Source of the DNA: Rubripirellula sp.
GTDB lineage: Bacteria; Planctomycetota; Planctomycetia; Pirellulales; Pirellulaceae
Length of the DNA stretch: 64,000 nt
Direction of reading: 5' to 3'
NCBI GenBank assembly: GCA_012270065.1
Contig: JAAXJB010000039.1
Location: 258,832-322,831 of the forward strand
Shown: in pieces, positions 9,745 through 20,420 of the stretch
Position numbering within the stretch: the stretch's first letter is position 1
How the letters are laid out: the number at the start of each line of letters is the position of its first letter
Translations under genes and position numbers: made by a program
The notes under the pieces: generated by a model
The model's database searches: none
What the model was told of the DNA's origin: nothing
The model's input: the letters and a program-made list of their open reading frames with translations, nothing else

Positions 9745-11703
9745 ATGAATATTCAAAGACGGCTTATGTTCAGCTTGTTTTTTCTGGTTGGGCTCTTTGT
9801 CTGCAGCACGCAAAGTCTGGGACAGGACAAGGCGGCCACTGAAAAATACAAATTGGCGATTGAATTACTGCCTGATACTGTCGCTGGCCTCGTGCGAATT
9901 CCCAACCTACCCAGGTTTTGCGAAGCATGGGAAAACACTTCGCTTGGAAAGTTGCTTGAAGATGAAGCGATGCAACCCTTCATCGAAGCACAGCGACAAC
10001 GTGCCAAGAATTATCTTGAAGCGTTTGACAACAAGGTCGGTATTCGTCCAGAGGACCTCTACAACGTAGCCTCAGGCGAACTTGTTATCAGCTGGCTGCC
10101 ATTTCCGAATGATAAGCGACGACCATTCGCGTTATGTGTCATCGCGGACGTGCGAGGGAGAGCAAAGGAGGCTGATGCAGCCATTGAAAAACTTGATAAG
10201 GACCTGCAAGCTGCCAATTGGATTCGAAAGGATACCGAACATCTGGGCCAGACCATCAGGGTTTACAGTACCGAACCCAAACCTGGTCAATTGAAGGTCG
10301 AGCAAATTGTTATTTCTCTCGATGAGACACGACTGATTGCTGCGGATCGTGATCTCGTAGTAACAGATCTTCTTGACACGATTGCGGGTGAGGCGGAGGG
10401 CAAACCTGTTGTTCAACTTCAGGAATTTCAGCACGTTCTGAAAAAGTCGAGCCAAGCCATTCTGGAACCCGTCAAATCGGGTGGCGGTACGATTGCAATC
10501 GAGTGGTTTGCCAGACCATTTCAAATGGCACGAATTCTGCGGGAATCATTCGATGTTGACCGCGGCAATCAGGTCGACATCGTCAAGCTTCTTGAAAATC
10601 AGGGTTTTGATGCGGTAAAAGCTGCAGGTGGTATCCTTGCCCTCGCAGGTGAGAAATATCAATTGCTTCACCGTGGCTCGATTTTGGCACCTGCCGTTAC
10701 CGATCAACCAAGCAAGTACAAACTGGCAGCAAGAATGCTACAGTTTGAGAACGCACCGATGGCTCCAATACCGGCATGGGTGCATTCTGAAGCAGCCAGT
10801 TTCGCTCGACTCAATCCAAAATTTGAAGAGATTTTCTGGGCATCTGAAACTCTGCTCAATGAAGCATTTGGTGACGATATTTTCAAGGACATCATTGAAG
10901 GTATCAGAGATGACGAAGATGGGCCGCAAATAGACATTGCCAAAAACGTTCTGCCCAATCTCGATAATGAACTGATTCTGGTCACCGACAACACTCTGCC
11001 ATCCCAACTCAACTCGGAACGCATGTTGATTGCAATTCGAGTCTCGGATGCTGAGGCCATCGGTAAAGCCATCAGTAAAGCAATGGATGCCGAGCCAGAT
11101 GCCACTATCCTGGACGCTGTTCCCGGAGTAGACATCTGGCGTGTTCAACGCGGCGGTGATGAAGACGCACTCGACGAAGATCTGTTTGGTGACTTGGACA
11201 TCGGGCTAGGTGAAGAAGAAATCGAGGAAACCCCGCCTTTGCTCGATCACTGGGCCATAGCAATGATCGATAGAGGAGTAAATTCGGAAGCTGCCTACCT
11301 CATGTTTTCCAACGACCCTGACATGCTGGTCGCAGCAGCGAAGAGAATCCGATCAAAAACCAAGGCCGGCTTGGCAGATGAACCAGAGATCAAGGACCTG
11401 ATCTCGTCTCTAAGTGATCTCGGTTGCAAATCGCCCAGCATGGACCGTATCGTTCGCACACGATTATCCATGAGAGCAAAGTACAATCTTCTCCGTGAGG
11501 GAAAACTGAAGGACAGTGATTCAGTACTCTCCTCATTCTATCGACGCTTTCTCGAAGACGAGGAAGCAGAGTCAGATGAGGCAATCAATGCAACTGACCT
11601 GCCACCGCTCAGTACAATCGAAAAATATCTGCCCAACGGTGGAGGCTTCATGGAAACCACCAAAGACGGTTGGTCCCTGACAGGATTTCTGCTCAGTCAG
11701 TAG
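9745..11703 (+). CDS. Secreted hypothetical protein (DUF3352-like architecture)
   Basis: Signal peptide MNIQRRLMFSLFFLVGLFVCSTQSLGQ; long ORF with no alternative reading frame of comparable quality. Confidence 0.7.
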   Translation: MNIQRRLMFSLFFLVGLFVCSTQSLGQDKAATEKYKLAIELLPDTVAGLVRIPNLPRFCEAWENTSLGKLLEDEAMQPFIEAQRQRAKNYLEAFDNKVGIRPEDLYNVASGELVISWLPFPNDKRRPFALCVIADVRGRAKEADAAIEKLDKDLQAANWIRKDTEHLGQTIRVYSTEPKPGQLKVEQIVISLDETRLIAADRDLVVTDLLDTIAGEAEGKPVVQLQEFQHVLKKSSQAILEPVKSGGGTIAIEWFARPFQMARILRESFDVDRGNQVDIVKLLENQGFDAVKAAGGILALAGEKYQLLHRGSILAPAVTDQPSKYKLAARMLQFENAPMAPIPAWVHSEAASFARLNPKFEEIFWASETLLNEAFGDDIFKDIIEGIRDDEDGPQIDIAKNVLPNLDNELILVTDNTLPSQLNSERMLIAIRVSDAEAIGKAISKAMDAEPDATILDAVPGVDIWRVQRGGDEDALDEDLFGDLDIGLGEEEIEETPPLLDHWAIAMIDRGVNSEAAYLMFSNDPDMLVAAAKRIRSKTKAGLADEPEIKDLISSLSDLGCKSPSMDRIVRTRLSMRAKYNLLREGKLKDSDSVLSSFYRRFLEDEEAESDEAINATDLPPLSTIEKYLPNGGGFMETTKDGWSLTGFLLSQ

Positions 11704-11811
11704 CACTGGATGCCTCCGCTTGTCTTGCGTTGGTAATCCAGCCTTTAGCCTGTGGGGCGACTTTCAATCCATTTTGAAGTCAACGTTCCGCCACGCAAAC
11801 AATGCTGTGCA

Positions 11812-12813
11812 TCACCCATCGTGTCCCAGTGCAACACGCATAGCGTCTCGAACGATGGGCAAAACACGGTCCTGCACTTCGTCCAGATTGCCCTCAACAA
11901 AAGCTCCCGCAGCAGCCTTATGGCCCCCACCCCCGAAATGCCTTGCAACCTGGTTACAGTCCAATGCCCCTTGGCTGCGAAAACTGAGTTTGAACCCACC
12001 GCGTGTTTGCCCTACAAAAATCACAGCAGCCTGAGCCCCTTTTACTGCCAAGGTAAGGTTGACCACATCCTCAGTGTCATTTGGCAGCGCACCCATTGCT
12101 TCAAAATCTTCTTTTTCAACATAAGTGTGCATCAACGTGCCGCCAATTTCTGCTTTCGTTCGTGAAAGAACCAATCCACGCAAACGTACCCTGCCCAAAG
12201 AGTCACGTTCATAAAGATCACCGTACACCTCACAAGGCACTACGCCTGCATCAATCAGACGCGCTATCGTCCGGTAGGTCTCAGCAGTGACACTGCTGAA
12301 GCGGAACCAGCCTGTATCAGTTGCGATGGCTGTGAAGAGAGGCATGGCCATGGATCGGGTAATTGGAACACCAAGTGCATCGGCAGCTTGCACGACCAGA
12401 TGCCCCGTTGCCTCTGACTGGTAGTCCTTGTACATCGTTGCATTAAGATCATCCTCACCTACGTGATGATCTATCACGATTTTATCTGCGCGTGAGCCAC
12501 GTATGACGTCGCCCATATCACCGAGCTGTGCCCAAGCACTGGTGTCAAGCACCATGATACAGTCGGCGGTAATGTCCTCGGGTTCAACATCGTCTCCCAA
12601 TACCTCGATGTTACCCGCAGGATCCAGAAACTGCAGGGCCTCTGGTGTTCGGTGGGCATTGATGATGCGTACTGTTTTCCCAATGGCACGGAGCACCTCG
12701 GCCATACCGAGTTCACTCCCCAGAGCATCACAATCAGGGCGAATATGGCTTACCAAAACGAAGCTGCTGTAGTGGCTGATTTGATTCTTAAATGCTACCC
12801 AGTTAACGCCCAT
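11812..12813 (-). CDS. nrnA: DHH/DHHA1 phosphoesterase (NrnA-like oligoribonuclease/pAp phosphatase)
   Basis: SHIRPDCDALGSELG, DHH-like IVIDHHVGEDD, C-terminal GGGGHKAAAGA. Confidence 0.88.
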   Translation of the reverse strand: MGVNWVAFKNQISHYSSFVLVSHIRPDCDALGSELGMAEVLRAIGKTVRIINAHRTPEALQFLDPAGNIEVLGDDVEPEDITADCIMVLDTSAWAQLGDMGDVIRGSRADKIVIDHHVGEDDLNATMYKDYQSEATGHLVVQAADALGVPITRSMAMPLFTAIATDTGWFRFSSVTAETYRTIARLIDAGVVPCEVYGDLYERDSLGRVRLRGLVLSRTKAEIGGTLMHTYVEKEDFEAMGALPNDTEDVVNLTLAVKGAQAAVIFVGQTRGGFKLSFRSQGALDCNQVARHFGGGGHKAAAGAFVEGNLDEVQDRVLPIVRDAMRVALGHDG

Positions 12814-12843
12814 TTTGATCCTTACGACTGACGAATCAGAGAA

Positions 12844-13866
12844 TCACGAAAAAACAATTCTTCGAATCTCGGCAATGTCGAGATGAAGCTGCTTCACCAG
12901 TGCATCTGGTGATTCAAACCTGACGACATCCCGAATACGATGCAGGAAATCGACCTGCACGCGTTGGCCATATAAGTCCCCATCATAATCCAGCGCATGA
13001 ACCTCTACCTTGAAATCACCACCATCGAGGTCGAATGTAGGATTGGGCCCAATGTGAATTGCTGCGATATACGTTTCATCTCGAATGTTCAGATTACCCG
13101 CATAAACACCCGGGCTGGGAATGACCACCTCCAAATCAGACAAATTGGCCGTGGGGAAACCGATATCACGACCACGCTGTTCACCGCGACAAACAGTGCC
13201 ACTTACCCTGTGGGGATGACCGAGCAGTTCAGCTGCCTCAGCCACCGCGCCCTCAGCCAACAAACCACGTATTCTTGTGCTGCTGATCATCTGCGAGCCA
13301 AATTCCATTGGCTCAACGATGTTCAGTTGAATGTTTGCTAAACCACATAGTTCAGCGAGCACATCAACATTACCACCACGGTCACGTCCAAAGAAGAAAT
13401 TCGGCCCCTCAACCATCGCCTTTGCATTCAAACGATTCTGAACGAGCGAAGCAAAAAAAGCCTCGGCTGACAAATTCAGAAAATGACGGTTTATCTGACA
13501 CACAACCAAGGCATCGATACCGATCCTGTCCATCAATTCTGCCCGCGTCTGGATATCGGTCAAACGTTTGGGCGCAAATTCCGGACGTAGAATGGAAGCT
13601 GGATGAGGATCAAGAACGATCGCAATGGCAGGACCTCCCAATCGATCCGCAAGGCTCCTCACGTGTTCCAACAGTCTCACATGCCCGCGGTGCACACCAT
13701 CAAAATTCCCGATCGTGATGACTCCACCCGTAATGATGCTCAAATCATCATCAAACCCATCACCATCCTTTTTGCCATCCCTACCTTTTCCCGACGCATC
13801 CATTTGCCCTGGATAATCATGAGGCCAAGCATTTTGAAGTGAAAAAATGGCTGTCACAATGATCAA
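12844..13866 (-). CDS. ribF: Bifunctional riboflavin kinase/FAD synthetase
   Basis: TIGNFDGVHRGHVRLLEHV; SSTRIRGLLAEGAV; GTVCRGEQRGRDIGFPTANL; PSPGVYAG. Confidence 0.95.
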   Translation of the reverse strand: MIIVTAIFSLQNAWPHDYPGQMDASGKGRDGKKDGDGFDDDLSIITGGVITIGNFDGVHRGHVRLLEHVRSLADRLGGPAIAIVLDPHPASILRPEFAPKRLTDIQTRAELMDRIGIDALVVCQINRHFLNLSAEAFFASLVQNRLNAKAMVEGPNFFFGRDRGGNVDVLAELCGLANIQLNIVEPMEFGSQMISSTRIRGLLAEGAVAEAAELLGHPHRVSGTVCRGEQRGRDIGFPTANLSDLEVVIPSPGVYAGNLNIRDETYIAAIHIGPNPTFDLDGGDFKVEVHALDYDGDLYGQRVQVDFLHRIRDVVRFESPDALVKQLHLDIAEIRRIVFS

Positions 13867-13919
13867 AATCAGAGAAGGGTAGGGGACTGGTGTAATGAAT
13901 TATGCGCGACATCGGCACA

Positions 13920-14023
13920 AATTCGTAGGGCGCTCCTTAATTCGTAGGGCGTTCCTTCATTGGGATCACGCCCGTACTCGAGAACGAGGACGCTGGAACG
14001 AGGACGCTGGAACGAGGACGCTC
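13920..14023. repeat. Intergenic compound direct repeat: 19-bp unit x2 then 14-bp unit x3
   Basis: aattcgtagggcgctcctt / aattcgtagggcgttcctt (13920-13957) and gaacgaggacgctg x2 + gaacgaggacgctc (13982-14023), read directly. Confidence 0.9.
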
Positions 14024-14169
14024 TCCCTCGCCCCACTGAGCATATTAGCGAACGGTCATTCCTCAACCACCGCGATGGACGGAAAGTTGAGTCGTTCTGC
14101 GATAAAATAGTCCCTCGTCAATCACCTGAAGCGAGTCAACTCCGATGACTCGGGGGAGCAAACGCAATT

Positions 14170-15045
14170 TCAATTCGTACCTGCTGCAATTGCTTTCGGC
14201 ACACATGAACAGATATCAAGAGCGGTGATACCGGCTTGACCATGCTGCTGGGAAGCTAAATCACCTGCGAGACCATGTACCCAAACCCCGAGACGTGTGG
14301 CATCCCATGCAGGGATTCCCTGCGCCAGAAGAGCTGAAATGACGCCGGTCAGCACATCGCCACTTCCTGCGGTTGCCATACCAGGGTTGCCAGTCGTGTT
14401 TTTCCAGGAGCTCACCCCCGGACCTACGATCTCCGTTGGTCCACCTTTCACTACCACATAAACTCCGAGTTCGTCAGCAAGTCGACTAGCCGCCGAGATC
14501 TGTCGGTTTCGGTCATTGGCGGAAATACCCGTCAAACGAGCAAGTTCACCCGCGTGCGGTGTGAGTATCAAACACGCCGAGGAACCGCGGTCTTTTGCCA
14601 ATTCTTGCCATTGCGTTCCGTCCAAAGATGGCAACGCATTGATCGCATCGGCATCCAGAACGCAAGGTTGCGGGCATTGGAGCAAACGTTCAACCAGCCG
14701 AATGGAGCCTGTCCCCGTCGTCATTCCGGGTCCACAACCAACGGCAGAAGCCGTGGTCAAAATTGAACCCAACGCCGCTGTCGCTTCCAATGCAAATCTG
14801 CCCTCCGGATTATCTGGCAGAGGACGGGTCATGATACATGGATCGAACGATGCCACTGTCTCAAGACACCGGTCGGGAACCACTGCCGTTACGAGGCCAG
14901 ATCCAACCCGCAGAGCCGACATCGCAGAGAGTGCTATCGAACCACTCATCCCTCTGGAACCGCCGATGAGCATGGCGCGCCCAAACTCTCCTTTATGAGC
15001 AGTAGTCGATCGAGGAGGCAGATACAGGGGTGGCTCGGTTTGCAT
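14170..15045 (-). CDS. nnrD: ADP-dependent (S)-NAD(P)H-hydrate dehydratase (stand-alone YjeF C-terminal domain)
   Basis: GRAMLIGGSRGMSGSIALSAMSALRVGSGLV; LTPHAGELARLTG; NPGMATAGSGDVLTGVI. Start set at internal Met (MQTEPPLYL). Confidence 0.93.
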   Translation of the reverse strand: MQTEPPLYLPPRSTTAHKGEFGRAMLIGGSRGMSGSIALSAMSALRVGSGLVTAVVPDRCLETVASFDPCIMTRPLPDNPEGRFALEATAALGSILTTASAVGCGPGMTTGTGSIRLVERLLQCPQPCVLDADAINALPSLDGTQWQELAKDRGSSACLILTPHAGELARLTGISANDRNRQISAASRLADELGVYVVVKGGPTEIVGPGVSSWKNTTGNPGMATAGSGDVLTGVISALLAQGIPAWDATRLGVWVHGLAGDLASQQHGQAGITALDICSCVPKAIAAGTN

Positions 15046-15067
15046 CGCGATTCCTTTCAAACTGAGG

Positions 15068-15910
15068 CTACTTCTTGCCACGATCGCAATTCTGCAAGAT
15101 CTGGTTGACCACGATCCCGGCCATGTAACCACCTTTGAACCCGGCGTCGATATTGACCGCAGCCACATTCGCCGTACAAGTGCTCAACATTCCCATCAAT
15201 GGCGTCAAACCGCCCAAGCTTGCACCGTAACCAACACTCGTTGGCACAGCAAAAATTGGCACCGCCAAATGGCCGGCTACAACAGCAGGCAAGGCCCCCT
15301 CCATCCCTGCCACCACCACAACCGCTGACGCTGCTCTCAACTGGGGAAGCACTGCCGCAAGTCGCTGCGGGCCAGCCACGCCGATGTCGTCAAATCGCTG
15401 GTATGCGATTCCCATCCATGCAAGCGTCTCAATCGCTTCCTCTGCAACAGGAAGATCAGTGCTGCCAGCAGTGATCACAGCAGCATGGATAGTCTGATCG
15501 AGCTCATTTTCCACCAAGGGCTGAGACGTTTCCAGTGATTCCGGCGCCACCGTCAGTGTTCTGGCAATGGGGTTGTGGTGGGTGTGAGTAAAAGACTGGC
15601 GAACCTGAAAAGCCACTCCACTATCAATTCGAGTTATGAAAGCTGACTGCTTCTGGTCTATCTGTGTCTGGATGATGCGCGTTACCAACTCAGCCGACTT
15701 TCCTTCTCCAAAAATGACTTCACCGAATCCACATCGAGATAACCTTCCGAGATCAACCGTGGCCCCTTCAATCTGATGGGTCTGGTTGGCCCTGAAACTG
15801 GAATCGGCTTGTTTCATCGTCTCGACGTGCTGGATGAATTCTTCTCGAGATTCGCTGTCACTCATGGCTTTTTCGACAAGTTCCAGCAGGGCAGGGGAGA
15901 GCTGATTCAT
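15068..15910 (-). CDS. larB: LarB-like nickel pincer cofactor biosynthesis protein (AIR carboxylase-like)
   Basis: VDLGRLSRCGFGEVIFGEGKSAE; AAVITAGSTDLPVAEEA; VVVVAGMEGALPAVVAGHLAVPIFAVPTSVGYGAS. Start set at MNQLSPALLELVEKA. Confidence 0.92.
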   Translation of the reverse strand: MNQLSPALLELVEKAMSDSESREEFIQHVETMKQADSSFRANQTHQIEGATVDLGRLSRCGFGEVIFGEGKSAELVTRIIQTQIDQKQSAFITRIDSGVAFQVRQSFTHTHHNPIARTLTVAPESLETSQPLVENELDQTIHAAVITAGSTDLPVAEEAIETLAWMGIAYQRFDDIGVAGPQRLAAVLPQLRAASAVVVVAGMEGALPAVVAGHLAVPIFAVPTSVGYGASLGGLTPLMGMLSTCTANVAAVNIDAGFKGGYMAGIVVNQILQNCDRGKK

Positions 15911-16468
15911 GGGATGGCTTGTGGTAATGAAGGCAGCAGACTGGGAATCCGGCAGGCAGTTCGTCTTTTTTTCAGTAGCGGGCTCTGACTGTTTGCCCCG
16001 ACCGCCCTGGAGATGGTCCAATGGCTTTACGATGCAGGCAGAGTGGTTCAAGCAGTTTAAGTATATATGCGGTGGGGATGCGATACCCTGCCAAGCATAC
16101 GCGTCGATTTCATGCCTCGTTCCACCCTGCAATCTGAATTCAACAGATGCATCCAAGTGGTCAGCTCACAAGAAACGGGGAATCCGACCGCAGGTCGAAT
16201 CTTTCGAGTCTGAATTCAAAGACAGAACGATTAGTAACGGGCAAATACTGAATTTTCTCGGCGTTACTCCAGGCCACCAGCCGCCAAATTCCGGGGCATT
16301 GAGCACGCGGACCCTCAAGCCAGAGCAAGTCCAATTTGTCCGCATTTGCCAACGTTAAACGATCTGGATGTCTGGTGATACATCTGGTCTTCATGTCAAA
16401 TTCGAGTTTGTTGACATCATGTGACCACCTCTAGCCGTTCCCGGCTCTCCTTCAGTGCGAGGGCCAAT

Positions 16469-16500
16469 ATTCGGTACCCTGGACAGCTTGAAGGGCGAAT
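16469..16500 (+). other. Structured hairpin in the argG 5' region
   Basis: attcg/cgaat outer stem and ccct/aggg inner stem, about 115 nt upstream of argG. Confidence 0.35.
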
Positions 16501-16613
16501 CCCGGTAGGGAAGGGCAGAGTCACGTCCATTGCCGGGTTGCGGTAAACCGGAATCAGATTTCAAATGAATGTCAACTGGATTAGTCCATCATAAGAATGC
16601 AGATGAGATCGTC

Positions 16614-17828
16614 ATGAAAAGTTGTGTACTTGCTTACTCCGGTGGCCTCGACACCTCGGTAATTCTCGGCTGGCTCCAAGACCAGGGCTACGAAGTCCAT
16701 GCTGTTTACGTGGATCTTGGACAACCTTGTGAAAACCGCGAAGAAATCATGCAGAAAGCGCGCGATTGCGGCGCTGTTTCTTCCAGATTGATTGACGCCC
16801 GTGAAGAGATGTGCCGCGATTTTGCTTTTCCGGTCCTGGCATGGCAAGCAAAATACGAGCAGATTTACCTCCTGGGTACATCGATCGCTCGACCTTTGAT
16901 CAGCAAAATCTGTCTACAGGTCGCCAGAGAAGTAGGAGCAACTGCGTACGCGCATGGAGCCACAGGGAAAGGGAATGACCAATGTCGCTTCCAGCTCGCA
17001 GCCGAAGCACTGGATCCGAATGTTCAAATGATTGCTCCTTGGCGAATCAAGGAATTCCGTGATGCATTCCCGGGCCGCACCGAGCTGATTGCCTATTGCG
17101 AAAACAAGAATATTCCGGTCAAAGCCTCAACAGCGAAACCTTATAGCAGTGATGAAAATGTTCTCCACATCAGCTATGAAGCTGGCCAACTTGAAGAACT
17201 GGATGTCAATGGAGTTGAAATGGTGGATTTTGGAATGGGTGTCAGCCCCGCCGAAGCACCAGATGCCGCCGAAAGCGTCACCATCGGGTTCATCTCCGGA
17301 GTTCCTGTTTCACTGAATGGACAACAGGTCACCGCACTGGAAATGGTGGAGCAACTGAACCAAATCGCCGGCCGAAATGGTGTTGGCAGGATCGATATGG
17401 TTGAAAACCGCTTCGTTGGGATGAAAAGCCGTGGCGTTTACGAATCTCCCGGCATGACCGTGCTTTACGATGCCTTGATGTATGTGGAACAGTTGACAAT
17501 GGATCGGGATCTGATGCACCTCAGAGACAGATTGGCACCTGAAGTAGCTGAAATGGTCTATTACGGATTCTGGTACACACCAAAAATGGACGCTTTGCTT
17601 TCGTTCATTCGTGAAGCCCAAAAACCCGTGACAGGCGAAGTCACCCTGAAACTCTACAAGGGCAACATCAGTGTCGATTCCCGAAGTAGTCCCAACAGCC
17701 TTTACGATGCGGAGATAGCCACAATGGAAGGCGGTGGTTCCTACAATCAGGATGACGCCGAAGGCTTCTTGAGAATCCAAGGTCTGCCGAGTCGCGTTCA
17801 GGGAACGGTTCGACCAAGACAGTACTAA
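16614..17828 (+). CDS. argG: Argininosuccinate synthase
   Basis: MKSCVLAYSGGLDTSVILGWLQDQGYEVHAVYVDLGQ; GATGKGNDQCRFQ. Confidence 0.97.
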   Translation: MKSCVLAYSGGLDTSVILGWLQDQGYEVHAVYVDLGQPCENREEIMQKARDCGAVSSRLIDAREEMCRDFAFPVLAWQAKYEQIYLLGTSIARPLISKICLQVAREVGATAYAHGATGKGNDQCRFQLAAEALDPNVQMIAPWRIKEFRDAFPGRTELIAYCENKNIPVKASTAKPYSSDENVLHISYEAGQLEELDVNGVEMVDFGMGVSPAEAPDAAESVTIGFISGVPVSLNGQQVTALEMVEQLNQIAGRNGVGRIDMVENRFVGMKSRGVYESPGMTVLYDALMYVEQLTMDRDLMHLRDRLAPEVAEMVYYGFWYTPKMDALLSFIREAQKPVTGEVTLKLYKGNISVDSRSSPNSLYDAEIATMEGGGSYNQDDAEGFLRIQGLPSRVQGTVRPRQY

Positions 17829-17918
17829 CCGCCGACGTGACCTCCGTTATCAGGAACCATACATTGCGAACCTGAACGAGCAAAACGATTTCTTCAGTCG
17901 TCCAAATTCAACGGATTG

Positions 17919-18806
17919 TCAGTCAAGCACATCGTCGGACAGACGCTCACCGCCATTAGCAGTGAACAAAGCACTGATCACAGCAGGGTCAGTGGATTTG
18001 GAGATGAAGTGTCCCTTACCGTCCACGGTCCCAGCGGCGAACCCGTTTTCGAGAACGCCACCCAGTTCATTGAAACCTTTCACCGAGAGACTCTCGACCT
18101 TGAAATCAATCGGCTCAGTCCAGACACTCCCCCAATTGCCCATGCTTCTCGCCTCGACAAGAAGCAATGTCTGACCCGGGTCATCCGTAACGTCAGTAGG
18201 TGACAGCGGACCGGAAGATGGAAATAGCGTCCCCGGCCCCGTGACTAGAAAATAATCCGAGTGCTGGACAGCGTCCGTGCGGGGAAGTCTCTGATTCTGA
18301 AATACGGCAGGAAATTGATAAGCAACGGCCATGTTGGTTTCAGAATCCCAAGGCTGTTCCAAATCATACTGGTCATACAGCTGATTCTCTTGCAGGTAGG
18401 GCAGTATCAAAACACGCCATGAATGCTTATTACGCCCGACTGTCATCACTGAAGGCGGATAGGTTCCATGGTCACTCGCATACGCATTCAAAGCTGCAAC
18501 TATTTTTCGCAGATTGCTCACCGATTCTGAAACGCCGCGGTTGTTCGACATGCGTTGCATGACACGATCACCTGATCGAATCAAGAGAAACCCGAGAGAA
18601 AAAATAATCAGGATAGCAAGCACGGTCCCGATGACCTTCGACACGCCGTACTTACTGCGCTTTTGACTGGATGCTGCTCTGGATACATCAAATTCCGGAA
18701 TTTTAATCGGCTTGCCACAGGTCACACACGCGCCTTCGTGACCGCTGTAGCAATCCTCTACCTGCGTCGAAGTCTGACAATGAGGACATGTAAATAGAAA
18801 GGGCAT
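17919..18806 (-). CDS. DUF1559-type (prepilin-like) protein with N-terminal zinc ribbon and TM segment
   Basis: CPHCQTSTQVEDCYSGHEGACVTCGKPIKIP; SNLRKIVAALNAYASDHGTYPP...SWRVLILPYLQENQLYDQYDLEQPWDSETN. Confidence 0.75.
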   Translation of the reverse strand: MPFLFTCPHCQTSTQVEDCYSGHEGACVTCGKPIKIPEFDVSRAASSQKRSKYGVSKVIGTVLAILIIFSLGFLLIRSGDRVMQRMSNNRGVSESVSNLRKIVAALNAYASDHGTYPPSVMTVGRNKHSWRVLILPYLQENQLYDQYDLEQPWDSETNMAVAYQFPAVFQNQRLPRTDAVQHSDYFLVTGPGTLFPSSGPLSPTDVTDDPGQTLLLVEARSMGNWGSVWTEPIDFKVESLSVKGFNELGGVLENGFAAGTVDGKGHFISKSTDPAVISALFTANGGERLSDDVLD

Positions 18807-19017
18807 GATCGTTACCGGGAAAATCTCAGAATTATCCGTATGGAATTCGATGCTGATTTAGACAAATCCAGCTGGCTTCAAAAGTAAATCTCTGTTGAAA
18901 TCAATTGGAAACCTAAACCTCGACTTCCAGTTTAGCAAGCAAAACTCCACTTGCGTAAACTCACTGGAAGCTGATTCCCCTTGATTTCATACTCTCACGG
19001 AAAACCTGAGTTCCCAA

Positions 19018-19464
19018 ATGCGAGCCGTTCTTCAAAGAGTCACCTCCGCACAAGTCGTCGTCAACAAGAAAACGGTAGGTCAGATTGATCATGGTTTACT
19101 CATTCTGTTAGGAATCGCCGAGGGAGACACCCGAAATGAGGCAGAATGGCTCGCCAACAAGACTTCTGAACTAAGGATCTTTGAAGACGAAAACGCCAAA
19201 ATGAATCTTTCTCTTCTGGACGGTAACGGCTCAGCCCTTGTGGTCAGTCAATTCACGCTTCTGGCTGACTGCCAGAAAGGACGTCGACCTGCATTCACCA
19301 AAGCAGCAGATCCGGAAATAGCAAAAATGCTCTATGAACATTTCTCTGAACAGCTGCGGTCCAAAGGACTCAGGGTAGAGCAGGGCACCTTCGGTGCTGA
19401 CATGAAAGTCTCGTTAACCAACGATGGACCTGTTACCATCGTGATTGACCGTGGTCCTTCTTAG
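19018..19464 (+). CDS. dtd: D-aminoacyl-tRNA deacylase
   Basis: [62 protein letters not shown]. Confidence 0.96.
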   Translation: MRAVLQRVTSAQVVVNKKTVGQIDHGLLILLGIAEGDTRNEAEWLANKTSELRIFEDENAKMNLSLLDGNGSALVVSQFTLLADCQKGRRPAFTKAADPEIAKMLYEHFSEQLRSKGLRVEQGTFGADMKVSLTNDGPVTIVIDRGPS

Positions 19465-19506
19465 GTTGCCAGTAGAAATACTTGCGAGGAACGATACTCG
19501 CAAAAA

Positions 19507-20235
19507 TCAACGCCAAGGCATCCACCTGTCAAAGTCGATTCCTTGCTTTGGCTGAGCGATGTAAGTCCGCTCCTGACGCGTGCGTTGACGAATCCTATCA
19601 ACCACTCCACGGTCTCCCCAGGCAAGCCACAGTAATAAGATGAGCTTGCCGTAAACCGAGATATTCCCAAGCTTGCTTTTACTGAAGAATTTCAATGCAG
19701 TCCCGAAAGATTTCTTCAATCGGAAGCCATGGCTCATATCGATACTCCAAATCTCATCCATGCAAAGATGCACGGTAAAACCAAGCACAACAGCCAGACT
19801 CTTATAGATCCTGACTGCTTCACTCAGTGAAGGCATCAACAAATAGGCTACCAGGCCAACAGACACAGCTGCAGGAATGCTATGCCACATCCCACGATGC
19901 ACTGTGTAACGCTTGAAAAATTCGATCGCCACAAATCGAATTCCCAAATACAGCAACATTGCTGCCAGCGCCATCGCTTCGTGAGAAAAACCAAGATCCT
20001 TGAATCGTTCAATCGTCAAGATGGGAACGATTGCGGCGACAAACATGCTCGTTTCTCGCAGGGGTACTCCTGAATCGCTGTCCAAATCCGGCAGCATCCC
20101 GCTGACAGCACACAATCCAGCAGCCAACATGCCGTTTTCAATTGACATTGATTGCGTAGCGACACCCCAATATCCGTAACCGATGCCAACTACAGTGCTT
20201 CCGGTGATGTGTGACTTGAAATCAGCCAAAGTCAA
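19507..20235 (-). CDS. YdjM-like membrane-bound metal-dependent hydrolase
   Basis: SGMLPDLDSDSGVPLRE; HRGMWHSIPAA; HLCMDEIWS; several TM segments. Confidence 0.75.
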   Translation of the reverse strand: MTLADFKSHITGSTVVGIGYGYWGVATQSMSIENGMLAAGLCAVSGMLPDLDSDSGVPLRETSMFVAAIVPILTIERFKDLGFSHEAMALAAMLLYLGIRFVAIEFFKRYTVHRGMWHSIPAAVSVGLVAYLLMPSLSEAVRIYKSLAVVLGFTVHLCMDEIWSIDMSHGFRLKKSFGTALKFFSKSKLGNISVYGKLILLLWLAWGDRGVVDRIRQRTRQERTYIAQPKQGIDFDRWMPWR

Positions 20236-20420
20236 TCAGGTGCGAAAGGAAAAGAAATGAGGTCAAATCAAAGCTGCTCAGCACGAATACGCAAGATCCT
20301 CTGTTTCATATAAAAAGGGAGTCGGCCACGCCAAGGTGAATTGTCCCCAATCTGACACGATTGATCTTCGATTAGCTTCCGCTGATCGCTATAGTCCATT
20401 AACAACCGGCGCGTTTTGCG

